A stretch of DNA of 64,000 nt from Rhodococcus triatomae BKS 15-14 (GCA_000341795.1 AODO01000009.1:80243-144242), one strand, 5' to 3'. Counted from the first letter of the stretch, positions 1 through 10,664 are shown. A program made the numbers and translations. Notes: generated by a model from the sequence alone, not told the origin.

Positions 1-1305
1 CTCGCCTTCCTGCAGTCGCGACTATCCGCGGATTCCGCCGGCCACGCCGCCGGTGACACCCTGATGCGGTCCGCGGTTGCGCCGTCCCAGCAGCTCCTCA
101 AGGTTGCCGCGGCGGAAGTCCGGGACCGTCCCCAGTTCCACCTGCTCGGGAACCAGCAGCTTGCCGTCGACCTCGTCCTGCACAACGTCGAGCAAGCGCG
201 CTCCGCCGACAGCAAACGAGTCGTCGTCGTCACGGGCGGACCGGGCAGCGGCAAGAGCGTGATCGCGCTCTCTCTCGTCGGCGAACTCGCACGACGTGGC
301 CGGACCGTACTGCACGCCACTGGCTCCCGATCGTTCACCCAGACGCTCCGCAAGGTCGCCGGTCACCGCGCGCCACGGGTGCAGAAGATGTTCAAGTACT
401 TCAACCAGTTCATGACGGCCGAGCGCAACGGACTGGATGTTCTGGTCCTCGACGAGGCACATCGGATCCGCGAGACATCGGTCGATCGCTACACCAAGGC
501 CGAACTCCGCACCGATCGCCCGCAGATCGACGAGCTGGTCGCCGCCGCGCGCGTGCCGGTGTTCCTCCTCGACGAACACCAGATCGTGCGGCCCGGCGAG
601 ATGGGGTCGCTCGAGCAGATCCAGCAGCACGCTCAGTCCCTCGGACTCGACGTTCAACACGTGCATCTCGGCGAACAGTTCCGATGCGGAGGCAGCGAGG
701 AGTACGTGCTCTGGGTCAAACAGCTTCTCGGACTCGAGGAAGGCGGGCCCGTCCCCTGGAAGGGAGATCCGCAGTTCGACGTCCGCGTCGCCGACAGCCC
801 ACAGGAGCTCGAGCACCTGCTGAGCCAACAGGCCGAGCGCGGCTACGGGGCGCGCATGACGGCCGGGTACTGCTGGCCGTGGAGCGATGCCCACAAGGAC
901 GGAACCCTCGTCCCGGACGTCGTCATAGGCGACTGGTCCCGGCCGTGGAACGTCAAGGGCGACCGACGGGTCGGCGACGCTCCCCCATCGGCTCTGTGGG
1001 CCACCGAAGACGGCGGTTTCGACCAGGTCGGCTGCGTCTACACCGCCCAGGGATTCGAGTACGACTGGAATGGGGTCATCCTGGGCCCCGACCTGGTGTG
1101 GCGCGACGGACGCTTCACCACGGTGCGCGCAGCCAATCGCGATCCCGATTTCAAGAACACCAAGAAGATCGGCGACGTCCGCTTCGACAAGCTGGTGCGC
1201 AACGTCTACAAGATCCTCCTGACCCGCGGCATGGTCGGCACCGTCATCTACTCGACGGACGAACAAACGCGAGTCGCACTTCGTGCGTTGATCAAGCCTC
1301 GCTAG
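1..1305 (+). CDS. DUF2075-type ATPase/helicase, 5' end outside the window
   Basis: The reading frame is open from base 1, so the N-terminus lies upstream and only about the last 434 residues are visible. A P-loop (GGPGSGKS, coded near 237) is followed by a Walker B (VLVLDEAHR, near 440) and a second acidic motif (LLDEHQIVRPGE). The C-terminal part holds the conserved block with QFRCGGSE and VYTAQGFEYDWNGVI, typical of DUF2075, an SF1-like nucleic-acid ATPase family. Full-length members often carry an N-terminal nuclease domain; whether this one does cannot be seen. It is the first of three plus-strand helicase/nuclease genes, which suggests a genome-defence role, but that is inference. Confidence 0.8.
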   Translation, partial: LAFLQSRLSADSAGHAAGDTLMRSAVAPSQQLLKVAAAEVRDRPQFHLLGNQQLAVDLVLHNVEQARSADSKRVVVVTGGPGSGKSVIALSLVGELARRGRTVLHATGSRSFTQTLRKVAGHRAPRVQKMFKYFNQFMTAERNGLDVLVLDEAHRIRETSVDRYTKAELRTDRPQIDELVAAARVPVFLLDEHQIVRPGEMGSLEQIQQHAQSLGLDVQHVHLGEQFRCGGSEEYVLWVKQLLGLEEGGPVPWKGDPQFDVRVADSPQELEHLLSQQAERGYGARMTAGYCWPWSDAHKDGTLVPDVVIGDWSRPWNVKGDRRVGDAPPSALWATEDGGFDQVGCVYTAQGFEYDWNGVILGPDLVWRDGRFTTVRAANRDPDFKNTKKIGDVRFDKLVRNVYKILLTRGMVGTVIYSTDEQTRVALRALIKPR

Positions 1306-1756
1306 GCGAGTCGACAGGCCGAGCAGAAGGCCGTCAGGGCGCGGTTCTCCGTCCGCCGGTTACCGCCGCCTCAGCTACCGGGTGATGTGAGGCGATTGCT
1401 CGATCAGTGTGTTCTATATAGCCCTTGGTCGTCGCCAATGGACTGTTGGACAACCCGTCGCCAACGCAGCCAGCATCCCTCACATCGCCTGGCAAGCAAG
1501 ACACTCAGAGGCGGACACCACCAGTCCGACAACTTCACAACCACGCGGCGACCAACAATGCAAGTGGAACCGCACCAGTCCATCACCGGGAGATTCGGCC
1601 CGCGAACCGGTGACGCTCCCCCGCAATCGTCACGGCAGCAGCCCGCCCGCCAGCCGTCGGATCAGCCGATTACGCTCACCCCCGAGGCCAGATAGTTGGA
1701 TCCTCAACTTACGAAGTCCGGACCCACCGGGGTGAGTGATCTGCTGAGGGAGAGAT
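1306..1756. other. Intergenic region, 451 bp, no gene recognised
   Basis: This gap separates the DUF2075 gene from the large SF1 helicase gene. Short open frames exist on both strands, but none has a convincing ribosome site or protein-like composition. The stretch is visibly richer in A/T than the genes further downstream. The only functional element I can support is the AGGGAGAG ribosome site at 1747-1754 for the next gene. Confidence 0.5.
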
Positions 1757-4700
1757 TTGATTTTGATTGATCAGCATCCGGACGACGGTGATCTGGTTCG
1801 CAAGGCGGTGAACCTGTTCACCTTCCTCGGGCGAACTCAGCAGCTCCTGGTCAAGCCTGTACGCAACATCGACGGCTTCGAAGAGGTCGTCTGGTTCAGC
1901 GAATTGCCAACCCACCCCGCTGTTCGGAGTCGCCATGGACGGGCGAACCTCGAGGCCGACGAACCTCTCCTCGAGATCGACCGCGTCCCCCGGCTGGACC
2001 CGCCTGCAGTACCCGGTTTGTTGAGCGAATGGGTTACGGGGTCCGTCGAGGATATCGATCAGCAACCGGTTCTGTGTGAAGAAGTCTTCACCGATGAACC
2101 GTCGCCGGACGGCGAGATCCGTCGACGGCGTGTCCTGCTCGGAGAGGCCGATGGCGTCGCGGAGGCATTCGAGCAGTGGCTCACGACGTGGCGCGCCTGG
2201 GCCGATCGTGAACGTGAAGATGTGATAGCGCGTGACCTCTATAAGGAGCTCTTCGCGCTGCATCTGAAGTCGACCGACCACAGCGAGGAGTTCGAACTCG
2301 TCGTGGGCGTCGGCTGCATCGCATGGCGCCCTGAAGGTCACGCGCAGGTCCAACGACATGTCGCCACCGCGCAGGTCGCGGTCACCTATGACGACTCATC
2401 AGGAACGCTCACCGTGCGTCAGGTGCAGTCACCGCAGTCGGTTGTCATCGAACTCGACATGCTGGACCCGAGCCTGGTATCGGCCCCCGCCGCGATTGAC
2501 GAGATCAGAGAATCCGCCGCCGAGTACACGGCTCACGTGCTCGACGCTGAGGCAATCGGCGACATCTGTCGGCGGCTCATCTTCCGGCTCGATCCTGACG
2601 CCGCGTACGACGACGTGCTCGAAGCGCCGACTGGTGCAGAGCCTCGCGGTGCTTTTGCGCCGGCGCTGATATTGCGCCGGCGTACCAATCGCGGACTAGT
2701 CCAGATTTACGAACAGATCACGGCACAGATTCTTGCGAGCGACGAGGTTCCCAGCGGGCTGTTGCCGCTCATCGACCCCGACCGCCAACCGGCGGCGACG
2801 GCAAACACGGCACCAGGCGCGGTTGTCACGATCGACGAGGAGGATTTCCTACCGCTACCCGTCAACGAGGCACAACGTCGGATTATCGACCGCGTCGATG
2901 CGACAGCGCAAACTGTGGTTCAAGGCCCGCCGGGGACCGGAAAGACACACACCGCTGCCGCGCTCGTCTCGCACCTCCTCGCGCAGGGAAAGCGCGTGCT
3001 GATCACGGCCCATACGGACCGTGCCCTGCGCGAGGTCCGCGAAAAGCTGCCCCGCGAGATCCGCTCGCTCGCCGTGGCGGTGATCGGCCAGTCACGTTCA
3101 GACATGGCAGATCTGCGCACCGCCGTTGAGAACATTTCACGTCGAGCCGACGAGTTCGAATCCACCGAATCTGCGCGATCGATCGAGCAGCACCACGCGA
3201 AGCTTGACCAGTTGCGTCGCCAACGTGCCGAGACCCGAGCCCGACTGGTCGAAGTTCGGGAGATGGAGACTGAAACCCGTACCGACGGGCCGGTGGAGGG
3301 TACCCTCGCGGCAATTGCGTACCGCAGCCTCCAGGATGAACCGCAATTCGAATGGATCCGAACGTTCGACGTCGATCCCACCAACAGCGTTGAGACCCTG
3401 TCGAACGTCGAGATCAATCGGTGGCGGACCATCCTTCTCGATTGCGACGTCAATGACCACCAGGCAGAGGCTGTCAAGCCGTTGCCATCCCTGACGGTCG
3501 TACCGACATCGGATGCCTTCACGACGATGGTTCTTCGCGAGCAGCAGGCCGTGTCGGCCCAGGAGCGGTTCGGTTCACTACTGTCGCACGAGTCGTTCAG
3601 TTTTGTCCGATCGCTCGATCCCGCGCTACGGCACGAGTTACGAACAAGAGCGTCCTCGATCTCCGAACGTGCGGAGTCGCTGGAGCAGCGGCAAGAGGCA
3701 TGGATGAACGAGGCCTTGCGTGACGTCCGCAGTGGTCGGCAGCAGACGTGGGTCGAGCGATCACGTCAGATCAAGGCTTTGGTGGCGAGTGTTTCGCCGA
3801 TTCTCGAACGATTCGGGCCAACGACCACCGTAGTCGTTACCGGCGATAGCAGCGTGCAGCAGCAGGTCGCGAGAACACTTCTGGCGTTTCTGCAGTCGGG
3901 CGGGAAGATCAAGGTCAATCCGGATGGATCACCCAAGATCGGTGCGTTCACGTCGAAGACGGTCAAGCAGAGTGACGGATTCTTCACAGACGTCAAGGTC
4001 AACGGTGTGCCCGCAACGACCACAGACCAATTGACGATTGTTGTCGATTGGGTTGAGGCGAATCGCGCCATCATGGCAATGGACCAGGCCTGGCCGATTT
4101 CGGTGATCATCCCAGAGGAAGACACTCTCGGAGAACGGGTCCAGTGGCATCGGACCGAAGTCGAACAACTCGACAAGGTCCTTGCTCTCGGCGAACAAGT
4201 CGAAGCCGACCGGGAGTGGTTCCAGAGACATTCACTTCCAGTTCCCAACTGGAATGACCTCGACGAGATCCGTCGCTACGCAACTCTCGTCGAGGCCGCA
4301 GCGGCGAGCGACGAGGTTGCGGCAGCATCGCATCCCATCGAACTTCTCGTCGACGAGATCTGCGAAGGCCGACCGCGCCCCAATCTCGAACCGGTCACCG
4401 CCGAACTCGTTCGCACGATGTCGGAGCGAGATATCAGCGGCTTCAATGCCGCGCGAGCCAGACTCGAGCACCTGCACCTCGTTGCTGACGCTGTTTCCGA
4501 GCGGGAGAAGTTGGCGGCAGTGCTCACACTGTCCGCTCCACGCCTCGCTGATGCCGTAGTCGCAGATCCTGGCGCATCCGACTGGGATGAACGACTCGGC
4601 AGCTACGAGGAAGCGTGGCGCTGGGAGATGACCAACCGCTGGATATTGACCCAGGACGATGAGGACGTCAACGTTCTCAAGGCGAAGCTGAGCGACATCG

Positions 4701-7060
4701 ATCATCAGATCCGAAACGAGGTGGAGCGACTTGCCGCCGAGCGGGCTTGGGCCCATGCGGTGGCACCGGGAAGACTGACCGGAAGCGCGCGTGCCAATCT
4801 CACCCAGTATGCCCAACTGGTCGCATCTCTCGGGAAGGGCACCGGTAAGTACGCGGCGAAGAAGCGAGTCGAGATCACGGAGGCGATGGACCGGTGCCGG
4901 CCATCGGTTCCGGTCTGGATCATGCCGATCTATCGCATCGCGGAACAACTTCGCGTCCAGCCCGACTTGTTCGACGTCGTCATTGTGGATGAAGCGTCGC
5001 AGGCGGGCCTGGAGGCCTCGTTCCTGCAGTATCTCGCACCGAAGATCGTCGTTATCGGTGACGACAAGCAGGTCTCACCGTCGGCGGTGGGAGTCGATCA
5101 ACAGCAGCTTCGCGATCTCGCCAATCAGTACCTCGCGAACGACCCATACCGTGCATCATGGGTGGACCCTAAGCGCAGCTACTTCGATGAAGCGTCGATG
5201 CGGTTCGGTGGTCGAATCACTCTTGTCGAACACAGGCGGTGCGTGCCGGAGATTATCGGATTCTCCAATCGCGTTGCGTACGAACCTGAAGGAATCAGGC
5301 TGGTCCCGGTTCGACAGTTTGGAGCCGAACGATTGGCGCCGATTCGCGTCGTCCACCTCAAGGATGGATACGAGGCCGACAACAAAACGAACCCAGTCGA
5401 AGCAGAAGCGATAGTCGAACAGATCCAAAAGTGCTTGGCGGAGCCACAATACGATGGCAGGACCATCGGTGTGATTTCATTGCTGGGCAAGGAGCAGGCT
5501 CGGCTTATCGAAAACAGGCTGCTCGACGCGGTTCCACCGGAGGAGTGGACGGCACGCGACTTGCGATGCGGCGATGCGTCCGACTTCCAGGGGTCCGAAC
5601 GCGACATCATGTTCCTGTCGATGGTCAAGGTCCCGTCCGAGGCTCGGCGATTGACCGCGCTGACGGCCATCCAGTATGTACAGCGATACAACGTCGCTGC
5701 GTCCCGCGCCAAGGATCAGATGTGGGTCTACCACTCGATGGCAAGGGAAGATCTCACCAATCCCGAGGACATGCGCTATCAGTTGCTCGACTACTGCTAC
5801 GGGGTGGCCAACCGGGTATCGGGCGATAAGAACGGCCCTTCGCTCGGCGTTGTCCCCGAGGATGTTCCCGTCGCTCCATTCGATTCGCTTTTCGAGCAGC
5901 GGGTGTATAACCGCATCGTCGACCGCGGTTATACGGTGCACGCCCAGTACCCCGCACTGGGTTACAACATTGACCTTGTCATCATCGGAGCCAAAGGAAA
6001 GCTCGCAGTCGAGTGCGATGGTGACTTCTGGCACGGCCCAGACGCTTACGCAGCTGACCTTGCGCGCCAACGAGAACTGGAACGCTGTGGTTGGGAGTTC
6101 TTCCGAATCCGTGAATCCATCTTCTACGCCGACATGGCATCGACGCTGAAGAAGCTGTGGATAACACTCGACGAACTCGACATACGAACCGCCGATTGGA
6201 TCGACTCGAGCTTCGACGAGGACGTCTCCGACGAGATTGCCGAGGCAATCGACGAGCTTCTTGTCGATGAGTCAATCGCCGATATCGCCCATACCGGCGA
6301 TACGCTGAGCGAACTAAACTCGGTCATCGACGCCAACTCGCATGAAGTTGCAGAGAATGTGCCTGAGCTGGATGCGGATCTCGATGGGTCGCCTGGTGAG
6401 CGATACGGCGCCGCGACGTCGAGCGACGTCGAGCCCGCGTTGCTCGATCAGATCGGCGTGGAGTATCGCACTGGCTCGGATACCGGTGTTCAAGTCCTGC
6501 GTGAAATCGAAGTGACTGCTGGGTCGGTACTGCTGCCCTACCGCTCCTTCGAGGAATCCCTCCCTCCCGTCAATCAGTCGTCGCTCACTGAGATGGAGGA
6601 AAACATCATCAAGATTGTGACGACAGAGGGGCCGGTGCTCGGCCATCGGATCCACAACGCATATCGAGACGCCTACGGCGGCCAACGGGTAGGGAAGGAG
6701 ATTGCCCGGCTACTCAACCGTGCAATATCGAACGCGGAGCGCGACGGCCATATCACTTCAGACAATCCGCTGAATGAGAGTGGCATCAAGCCACGAACGT
6801 TCCGACTACCGAGTCAACCGCTCATCTCGCCAAGGGAATTGGGTTCCCGCAGCCTCGATCTCGTACCTCCGGGTGAACTTGGGTACCACCTCTCCGACCT
6901 GGCTGCGACTGACGATCTGCAATCTGAGGACGAGCTCTTTCGTGCAGTATTGGCGCGACTGGGATTGGTCCGCCTGACCGAAAACGCACGGTCGGTACTG
7001 AACGCTGCGGCGGCATTGGTGACCAACGCCGATCAGGTGTCCGCACCGGTCGAGAAGTGA
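1757..7060 (+). CDS. SF1 helicase fused to Vsr-like endonuclease and DUF3320-like tail
   Basis: 1767 residues. The TTG start is chosen because AGGGAGAG lies just upstream. The region before residue 390 is unassigned. The helicase has Walker A QGPPGTGKT near residue 390, a long helical insertion rich in Glu/Arg, Walker B VIVDEASQA near 1074 and late SF1 motifs (DASDFQGSERDIM, RYNVAASRAKDQ). At about 1375-1455 lies a restriction-like domain (FEQRVYNRI, IDLVI, ECDGDFWHG, RCGWEFFRIRES type) resembling Vsr/MTES_1575 nucleases. An acidic linker leads to a winged-helix-like segment near 1608-1680 that resembles DUF3320. Helicase-Vsr fusions are known from antiviral systems; an antiphage role here is inferred. 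One 60-bp line (3601-3660) is 57% GC, well below neighbouring genes, suggesting transfer. Confidence 0.85.
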   Translation: MILIDQHPDDGDLVRKAVNLFTFLGRTQQLLVKPVRNIDGFEEVVWFSELPTHPAVRSRHGRANLEADEPLLEIDRVPRLDPPAVPGLLSEWVTGSVEDIDQQPVLCEEVFTDEPSPDGEIRRRRVLLGEADGVAEAFEQWLTTWRAWADREREDVIARDLYKELFALHLKSTDHSEEFELVVGVGCIAWRPEGHAQVQRHVATAQVAVTYDDSSGTLTVRQVQSPQSVVIELDMLDPSLVSAPAAIDEIRESAAEYTAHVLDAEAIGDICRRLIFRLDPDAAYDDVLEAPTGAEPRGAFAPALILRRRTNRGLVQIYEQITAQILASDEVPSGLLPLIDPDRQPAATANTAPGAVVTIDEEDFLPLPVNEAQRRIIDRVDATAQTVVQGPPGTGKTHTAAALVSHLLAQGKRVLITAHTDRALREVREKLPREIRSLAVAVIGQSRSDMADLRTAVENISRRADEFESTESARSIEQHHAKLDQLRRQRAETRARLVEVREMETETRTDGPVEGTLAAIAYRSLQDEPQFEWIRTFDVDPTNSVETLSNVEINRWRTILLDCDVNDHQAEAVKPLPSLTVVPTSDAFTTMVLREQQAVSAQERFGSLLSHESFSFVRSLDPALRHELRTRASSISERAESLEQRQEAWMNEALRDVRSGRQQTWVERSRQIKALVASVSPILERFGPTTTVVVTGDSSVQQQVARTLLAFLQSGGKIKVNPDGSPKIGAFTSKTVKQSDGFFTDVKVNGVPATTTDQLTIVVDWVEANRAIMAMDQAWPISVIIPEEDTLGERVQWHRTEVEQLDKVLALGEQVEADREWFQRHSLPVPNWNDLDEIRRYATLVEAAAASDEVAAASHPIELLVDEICEGRPRPNLEPVTAELVRTMSERDISGFNAARARLEHLHLVADAVSEREKLAAVLTLSAPRLADAVVADPGASDWDERLGSYEEAWRWEMTNRWILTQDDEDVNVLKAKLSDIDHQIRNEVERLAAERAWAHAVAPGRLTGSARANLTQYAQLVASLGKGTGKYAAKKRVEITEAMDRCRPSVPVWIMPIYRIAEQLRVQPDLFDVVIVDEASQAGLEASFLQYLAPKIVVIGDDKQVSPSAVGVDQQQLRDLANQYLANDPYRASWVDPKRSYFDEASMRFGGRITLVEHRRCVPEIIGFSNRVAYEPEGIRLVPVRQFGAERLAPIRVVHLKDGYEADNKTNPVEAEAIVEQIQKCLAEPQYDGRTIGVISLLGKEQARLIENRLLDAVPPEEWTARDLRCGDASDFQGSERDIMFLSMVKVPSEARRLTALTAIQYVQRYNVAASRAKDQMWVYHSMAREDLTNPEDMRYQLLDYCYGVANRVSGDKNGPSLGVVPEDVPVAPFDSLFEQRVYNRIVDRGYTVHAQYPALGYNIDLVIIGAKGKLAVECDGDFWHGPDAYAADLARQRELERCGWEFFRIRESIFYADMASTLKKLWITLDELDIRTADWIDSSFDEDVSDEIAEAIDELLVDESIADIAHTGDTLSELNSVIDANSHEVAENVPELDADLDGSPGERYGAATSSDVEPALLDQIGVEYRTGSDTGVQVLREIEVTAGSVLLPYRSFEESLPPVNQSSLTEMEENIIKIVTTEGPVLGHRIHNAYRDAYGGQRVGKEIARLLNRAISNAERDGHITSDNPLNESGIKPRTFRLPSQPLISPRELGSRSLDLVPPGELGYHLSDLAATDDLQSEDELFRAVLARLGLVRLTENARSVLNAAAALVTNADQVSAPVEK

Positions 7061-7066
7061 GCGGTC

Positions 7067-7101
7067 GGCCCCGGGCGGTTTCTGCGCTTCCGTCCGGGGC
7101 C
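7067..7101 (+). terminator. Hairpin after the SF1-Vsr gene
   Basis: A 12-bp stem (7067-7078 with 7090-7101, one G-U pair) with an 11-nt loop begins 6 bases after the stop codon. No strong T-run follows, as is common in high-GC actinobacteria. It suggests that the next gene is not simply read from the same transcript. Confidence 0.6.
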
Positions 7102-7408
7102 CACCCCAGTTGCCGATTAGCTCGGGATCGCCCGTCGACACCCGCGCCTACCGATAGGCGTGTTCCGAAACCACCGCGGAGTCATTTGTCGACTGCTGGG
7201 GGATCGACTCGGTCACGTCGATCGTCACATCCCGCGCCGAGGTGTCGACGGAGCAGCGCCACCAATAGAGCGCCGCGGCAGATCTCTGTGCTGCGCCACT
7301 GGAGGTGTCATCCCTGCTACCCAACACACTGAGCCAGGAACCACGTGCAGGAATGCCCACCAACGGATCTACCACGAGCGGGCGGCCGTTGTGTGATCGA
7401 CTATCCCC
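7102..7408. other. Intergenic region upstream of the PLD-helicase gene
   Basis: About 307 bp without a convincing gene. Short frames on either strand overlap the neighbours and lack ribosome sites. It probably carries the promoter of the PLD-helicase gene, but no clear -35/-10 pair stands out. Confidence 0.45.
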
Positions 7409-10400
7409 GTGACCGACGCACTCCCCCAAGGCATCTACGAGCTCCTGCGCACGGACCGTCTCGACGCCCAGCTCCAGGACACCGGACTGACGCCGCAGTT
7501 CGCGGAGATTCCAAAGGGGGATTCGCCGCACGTCCTCGGCCGACACATCGCCAACGCCGTGACCCGTGCGCTGGAGGACATCGCCGAGCCGGAGGCGCGG
7601 CGCGAGCTGGCGAACCGGGTGCTGTCGGATCTCGGCGCCGTCGACGTGCGCCTACCCGCGCTGGAACAGTTGCTGGGGTTGTCCTCGTCGCACCAGCCGC
7701 TTCCGCGTCCGGTGACGCCGCTGTCCGAGGTCGCCCTGCTGACCAACGCCCGTGGAGAGCCGAACATGGCCAGCGAGGTCGCCCACGAGCTGGCCAGCGC
7801 CGACACCGTGGACCTGCTGTGCGCGTTCATCCGCTTCGCCGGCATCAGCGTCCTCGCACCGCAACTCGCCCAGATCCGCGAGCGGGGTGTGCCGCTGCGG
7901 GTGCTGACCACCACCTACCGCGGCGCCACCGAACGCCGCGCCGTCGACGAACTCGTCACCAAGTACGGCGCCCAGGTGCGCGTCCGCTACGAGACCGCGT
8001 CCACCCGTCTGCACGCCAAGGCCTGGCTGTTCCGCCGCGCCAGCGGATTCGACACCGGCTACGTCGGCAGCTCCAATCTGTCCCGGTCCGCCCTCCTCGA
8101 CGGCCTCGAATGGAACGTGCGCATCTCGGGCGTGAGCACCCCTGCCCTGATCCGCAAGTTCGAGGCCACCTTCGACACCTACTGGAACGACCCGGCGTTC
8201 AAGGACTACGACCCCGCCACCGACGGCGAGCTCCTCGACCGTGCGCTGGCCGAGGCGGGCGGCGCCGGATCCGGCCGGGTAACGCTGACCCTCTCCGGTC
8301 TCGAGGTCCGCCCGAAGCCACACCAGGAAGCGATCCTCGAAGCCCTCGACGTCGAGCGCGACGTGCACGACCGGCACCGCAACCTCGTGGTCGCCGCGAC
8401 CGGCACCGGCAAGACCGTCGTCGCCGCCCTCGACTACCGCCGACTCTCCGACGCCGCCGGCCGCCGTTTACCGCTGCTGTTTATCGCTCACCGGAAGGAG
8501 ATCCTCGAGCAGTCGCTGCGCATGTACCGAGAGGTGCTGTCCGACGCGAACTTCGGTGAGCTGTTCGTCGACGGACTCCGGCCGACCGAATGGCAGCACG
8601 TCTTCGCCAGCGTCCAATCCCTGAACGCCGCGACGCTCGCCACCCTGGACGCGAACCAGTTCGAGGTCGTCGTCGTGGACGAGTTCCACCACGCCGAGGC
8701 CGCGACCTACCGGCGACTGCTGGACTCCCTGCAGCCCGTCGAACTGCTCGGGCTCACCGCGACCCCGGAGCGCTCCGACGGCCGCAACGTCCTCGACTGG
8801 TTCGACGGTCGCGCCGCCTACGAGCTCCGACTATGGGACGCCCTCGACCAGGACCTGCTGTGCCCGTTCCACTACTTCGGCATCGCCGACAACACCGACC
8901 TGCGCGCCGTCACGTGGAGCCGCGGCAGCTACGACCAGGCCGCCCTGTCGAACGTCTACACCGGCAACGACGCCCGCACCCGACTCGTGCTGCAGGGCAT
9001 CCGAGATCGGGTCGTCGACCCGACGCGCATGCGCGCCCTCGGATTCTGCGTCTCGGTCGAGCACGCCCGCTACATGGCCCGCGTGTTCACCGACCAGGGT
9101 GTTCGATCGCTGGCGGTCACGGGTGAGTCCACCCGGACCGAGCGGGCCGAAGCGTTCGCCGGGCTCCGGGCCGGCGAGGTCCAATGCCTGTTCGCCGTCG
9201 ACCTGTTCAACGAGGGACTCGACATCCCCGACGTCGACACCCTGCTGCTCCTGCGACCCACCCAGAGCGCCACCGTGTTCCTGCAGCAGTTGGGCCGCGG
9301 CCTGCGCCGCAGTGCGGGCAAGGCGGTACTGACGGTGCTCGACTTCATCGGCCAGCAGCGGCGCGAGTTCCGCTTCGACGCCCGGTACCGCGCCCTGACC
9401 GGGTCGTCCCGCAAGCGTCTTGTCACCGAGATCAAGGAGGGGTTCCCCTATCTGCCCGGCGGCAGCCGGCTCATTCTCGACAAGGTCTCTCAGCAGATCG
9501 TCACCGAGAACGTGCGGGCCTCCCTGCGTCTGAATCAGCGCAGGGAGATGGTCAACGACGCCCGCTCGCACGGCATCACATCCCTCGCCAATTACCTCAG
9601 CGAGTCCGGCCACGAGCTGACCGACGTCTACAGCGGTCGCGGCAGTTGGACAGCCCTGCGTCGCGCCGCCGGTTTACCGACACCGGCTCCCGGTCCCGAC
9701 GAGGACGAATTGCTTCGCCGCGTCACCGCCCTCACCCATGTGGACGATCCCGAGCGCGCAGATGCCTACCGAAGGATGGCCTCCGTCGACGGCCCTCTCT
9801 ACAGCGACCTGTCCGAGCGCGAGCAGACGTTGGCGCGGATGCTGTTCTTCACGCTCTGGCCGAATCGTGGCGGCTTCGAGGACTACGACGAGGGCTTCAA
9901 ACATCTGCGCACACACCGTGCTGTGTGCGCAGAGATTTCGCAGCTGCTGGCCGTCACGATGGAGATGATCGCCCACGTACCGCGAGCGATCAGCCCGGCG
10001 CTCGCCGCGATTCCACTGCTGACGCATGCGCACTACCGCCGCGAGGAGGTCCTCGCGGCTACCGGATTTGCGTCAACGGCGCGCACCGCGCGCGGCCAGG
10101 TCGGCGGCGCCGTCTGGGCCCCTGACACCAAGATCGACGCCCTGTTCGTCAACCTCCACAAGGACGAGGGCGAGTTCAGCCCGACCACGATGTACCGGGA
10201 CTTCCCGATCTCCCGCGACCTGTTCCACTGGGAGTCGCCGAACTCCACTGCCCTGTCCTCCGGCCCCGATCAGCGCTTCCTGCACCACCGCGAGATGGGT
10301 ACCCACGTCCTACTGTTCGTCCGCGACCGACCCGAAAACGAACTCGGTGCCGCGCCCTTCCTGTTGCTCAGCGACGTCGATTATGTCGAGCATCGCGGGG

Positions 10401-10483
10401 AGCGGCCCATCGCGATTACCTGGCGCCTACGCCGGCCAATGCCGACAGAGGTGTTGCAGAGCGGCGCAGTCGTTGCCGAGTGA
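7409..10483 (+). CDS. PLD nuclease - SF2 helicase - DUF3427 protein
   Basis: 1024 residues from a GTG start. The N-terminal part carries a phospholipase-D-type nuclease signature: LHAKAWLF near residue 200 and GSSNLS near 220, an HKD-like motif as in DUF3427 helicases. Next comes an SF2 helicase: ATGTGKT near 329, a DEAH-like box VVDEFHHAE near 423, TATPERSDGR near 450, and motif VI QQLGRGLRR near 627. The remaining third fits DUF3427. Such proteins are common in bacterial defence islands; the DNA target and activity here are unknown. It follows two other helicase genes in the same orientation. Its GC is very high (82% in 8221-8280), unlike the SF1-Vsr gene, so the island looks assembled from parts of different age. 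Confidence 0.9.
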   Translation: MTDALPQGIYELLRTDRLDAQLQDTGLTPQFAEIPKGDSPHVLGRHIANAVTRALEDIAEPEARRELANRVLSDLGAVDVRLPALEQLLGLSSSHQPLPRPVTPLSEVALLTNARGEPNMASEVAHELASADTVDLLCAFIRFAGISVLAPQLAQIRERGVPLRVLTTTYRGATERRAVDELVTKYGAQVRVRYETASTRLHAKAWLFRRASGFDTGYVGSSNLSRSALLDGLEWNVRISGVSTPALIRKFEATFDTYWNDPAFKDYDPATDGELLDRALAEAGGAGSGRVTLTLSGLEVRPKPHQEAILEALDVERDVHDRHRNLVVAATGTGKTVVAALDYRRLSDAAGRRLPLLFIAHRKEILEQSLRMYREVLSDANFGELFVDGLRPTEWQHVFASVQSLNAATLATLDANQFEVVVVDEFHHAEAATYRRLLDSLQPVELLGLTATPERSDGRNVLDWFDGRAAYELRLWDALDQDLLCPFHYFGIADNTDLRAVTWSRGSYDQAALSNVYTGNDARTRLVLQGIRDRVVDPTRMRALGFCVSVEHARYMARVFTDQGVRSLAVTGESTRTERAEAFAGLRAGEVQCLFAVDLFNEGLDIPDVDTLLLLRPTQSATVFLQQLGRGLRRSAGKAVLTVLDFIGQQRREFRFDARYRALTGSSRKRLVTEIKEGFPYLPGGSRLILDKVSQQIVTENVRASLRLNQRREMVNDARSHGITSLANYLSESGHELTDVYSGRGSWTALRRAAGLPTPAPGPDEDELLRRVTALTHVDDPERADAYRRMASVDGPLYSDLSEREQTLARMLFFTLWPNRGGFEDYDEGFKHLRTHRAVCAEISQLLAVTMEMIAHVPRAISPALAAIPLLTHAHYRREEVLAATGFASTARTARGQVGGAVWAPDTKIDALFVNLHKDEGEFSPTTMYRDFPISRDLFHWESPNSTALSSGPDQRFLHHREMGTHVLLFVRDRPENELGAAPFLLLSDVDYVEHRGERPIAITWRLRRPMPTEVLQSGAVVAE

Positions 10484-10664
10484 TGCGGGCACCCGAACTT
10501 GATTCGCTGGACAATCGGTGCCTCGTCTTCCTTACCGCACCGAATGGGAGGCAGAGACACTCGTGATCGGGTGGCAACCCTTTTCGACGCGGTTTCGACG
10601 GCGAGGTGCAAATTTCGACATCCCGGGCTTCGTCGCCGGCAATGGACCAAACATGTGGCGGCGG

